NCBI GenBank assembly: GCA_937926415.1
Contig: CALBAF010000496.1
Location: 1-7,512 of the forward strand
Source of the DNA: an uncultured Actinomyces sp.
GTDB lineage: Bacteria > Actinomycetota > Actinomycetes > Actinomycetales > Actinomycetaceae
Direction of reading: 5' to 3'
DNA: 7,512 nucleotides
Shown: positions 7,128-7,512 of the stretch, one piece after another
Layout of the letters: each line of letters opens with the position of its first letter
How positions within the stretch are numbered: position 1 is the stretch's first letter
Translations under genes and position numbers: made by a program
The notes under the pieces: generated by a model
Told to the model about the DNA's origin: nothing
Database searches by the model: none
The model's input: the letters and a program-made list of their open reading frames with translations, nothing else

Positions 7128-7202
7128 TATTTACACAGAAACTTACGGCGTGGCGCGAAATACAACGGATAAAAGTGGCGGAATTTCGCCGAAAAAATCA
7201 GG

Positions 7203-7217
7203 TGGAGAAAAGTGGGG
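7203..7217 (+). promoter_or_regulatory. Possible second MraZ site in the opposite orientation
   Basis: On the plus strand TGGAG (7203-7207) and TGGGG (7213-7217) are separated by exactly 5 bases, the same 10-bp period as the main box but with one degenerate repeat and reversed direction. The flanks are also alike: AAAAGTGGGGAAA here against AAAGTGGGGGAAA on the other strand at 7100-7112. A further AAAAGTGG lies at 7171-7178. This could be an upstream operator for looping or an operator for a divergent transcript. Two repeats in a G-rich setting may be chance. Confidence 0.35.
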
Positions 7218-7297
7218 AAATCTTGCACACACTCGGTGAGTCGCGCCGTGGCGAGCACCAGATGTCAGAGGCGATAACACCGCACAAATCAGGCCAT

Positions 7298-7319
7298 AAT
7301 CCTTGATATAGCAAGGATT
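7298..7319. repeat. Perfect 8-bp inverted repeat with 6-base loop
   Basis: AATCCTTG (7298-7305) and CAAGGATT (7312-7319) are exact reverse complements around ATATAG. It is A+T-rich for this genome. It could be a weak bidirectional terminator isolating the cluster from what lies to the right, or a protein-binding dyad. There is no clear T-run on either side beyond three T on the plus strand, so the terminator reading is weak. Confidence 0.5.
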
Positions 7320-7366
7320 TCACGGGGCGCAGGCGCAATCCGAGGGCTCCGCTGGCACTCTCGTGG

Positions 7367-7390
7367 AGGACGGTGGGGAGCGTGGTGGGG
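7367..7390. repeat. Two degenerate copies of the 12-bp repeat
   Basis: Positions 7367-7378 (AGGACGGTGGGG) and 7379-7390 (AGCGTGGTGGGG) differ from the main unit AGCGCAGTGGGG by 3 and 2 bases. They are separated from the uniform array by ten bases, 7391-7400, that include GGGAATCCCCGGG-like palindromic sequence. They look like the decayed edge of the array. Confidence 0.7.
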
Positions 7391-7400
7391 AATCCCCGGG

Positions 7401-7512
7401 AGCGCAGTGGGGAGCGCAGTGGGGAGCGCAGTGGGGAGCGCAGTGGGGAGCGCAGTGGGGAGCGCAGTGGGGAGCGCAGTGGGGAGCGCAGTGGGGAGCG
7501 CAGTGGGGAGCG
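7401..7512. repeat. 12-bp tandem repeat array (AGCGCAGTGGGG)n, open at right edge
   Basis: Nine identical 12-bp units (7401-7508) plus the first four bases of a tenth, cut by the window end, so the true copy number is unknown. Perfect identity between units implies recent expansion or active slippage. The length is a multiple of three and there is no stop in any frame; read as protein the unit would give SAVG, AQWG or RSGE on the plus strand. The G-rich plus strand has GGGG every 12 bases. I see no spacers of varying sequence, so it is not a CRISPR array. Function unknown; it may also be within or next to a gene outside the window. Confidence 0.95.

Larger units (their letters stand above)
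7074..7512. other. Gene-free region upstream of mraZ
   Basis: About 440 bases with no coding region I can support. The mraZ-proximal part (about 7090-7225) is visibly more A+T-rich than the genes and should hold the operon promoter. The best minus-strand -10-like candidates are TAAGTT (7140-7145) and TAAATA (7128-7133), but neither has a convincing -35, so I do not call a promoter. The region also contains the MraZ box, a reverse-oriented partner, a small imperfect palindrome GGCGgAATTtCGCC (7177-7190), a perfect hairpin (7298-7319) and the 12-bp tandem array to the right edge. Several reading frames stay open through the repeat because its unit has no stop codon; none shows a credible start and ribosome binding site. 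Confidence 0.7.

Noticed and set aside
6252..7172. 306-codon plus-strand open frame across rsmH and mraZ
   Set aside because: It runs antisense through two real genes, the structured spacer and the MraZ box; not a plausible gene.
7236..7256. Imperfect dyad GTGAGTCGC...GCGAGCAC
   Set aside because: Arms need an unpaired base and only 4 bp are perfect; such weak dyads are expected by chance.
7401..7512. Tandem array as a CRISPR
   Set aside because: Units are 12 bp, contiguous and identical with no spacers, and no cas gene is present.
7373..7512. Plus-strand gene starting at GTG 7373 or 7382 and encoding RSGE repeats
   Set aside because: The frame is open to the edge, but GGAGGA is only 2 bases before GTG 7373 and no conserved protein start is visible. 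It cannot be decided without sequence to the right.
7198..7512. Minus-strand open frame entering from the right edge (RSPL repeats) and ending at about 7198
   Set aside because: It crosses the repeat, the hairpin and the A+T-rich upstream region; the translation after the repeat has no recognisable character. It could be the tail of an upstream gene, but openness alone is weak evidence at this G+C.

Overview
The window is the upstream end of a division and cell wall (dcw) gene cluster, all on the minus strand. From right to left it reads mraZ, rsmH (mraW), an ftsL-like gene, ftsI (pbpB), murF, mraY and the first two thirds of murD, which runs off the left edge. High G+C, GTG/ATG starts, strong Shine-Dalgarno sequences, the SYQSLEDR form of the RsmH motif and MraY/FtsI sequences of actinobacterial type point to a high-GC Gram-positive. 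The absence of murE between ftsI and murF suggests an Actinomyces/Schaalia- or Bifidobacterium-like lineage. That placement is inference; I cannot run a search.

Layout: positions 1-7073 are almost wholly coding. Three junctions are 4-base stop/start overlaps (rsmH/ftsL ATGA, murF/mraY GTGA, mraY/murD ATGA). Two are 17-base gaps that carry the next gene's Shine-Dalgarno (ftsL/ftsI, ftsI/murF). The only real gap inside the operon is 111 bases between mraZ and rsmH. It holds a long inverted repeat that should fold in the mRNA and sits where the actinobacterial mraW RNA motif is known. Positions 7074-7512 have no gene I can support. They contain a three-repeat MraZ operator next to mraZ, a weaker reverse-oriented copy of that pattern, an 8-bp perfect hairpin, and a 12-bp tandem repeat (nine full copies) that runs off the right edge.

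How the genes work together: MraZ is the cluster's own transcription factor and RsmH methylates 16S rRNA. The FtsL-like protein and FtsI belong to the septal synthesis machinery, FtsI being the transpeptidase. MurF finishes the UDP-MurNAc-pentapeptide, MraY loads it on undecaprenyl phosphate to give lipid I, and MurD adds D-Glu earlier in the same pathway. MurE, which normally acts between MurD and MurF, must be encoded elsewhere.

Most of this is ordinary core genome. The parts that deserve a second look are non-coding: the mraZ-rsmH spacer RNA, the MraZ boxes in two orientations, and the G-rich tandem repeat, which shares the AGTGGGG core with those boxes.
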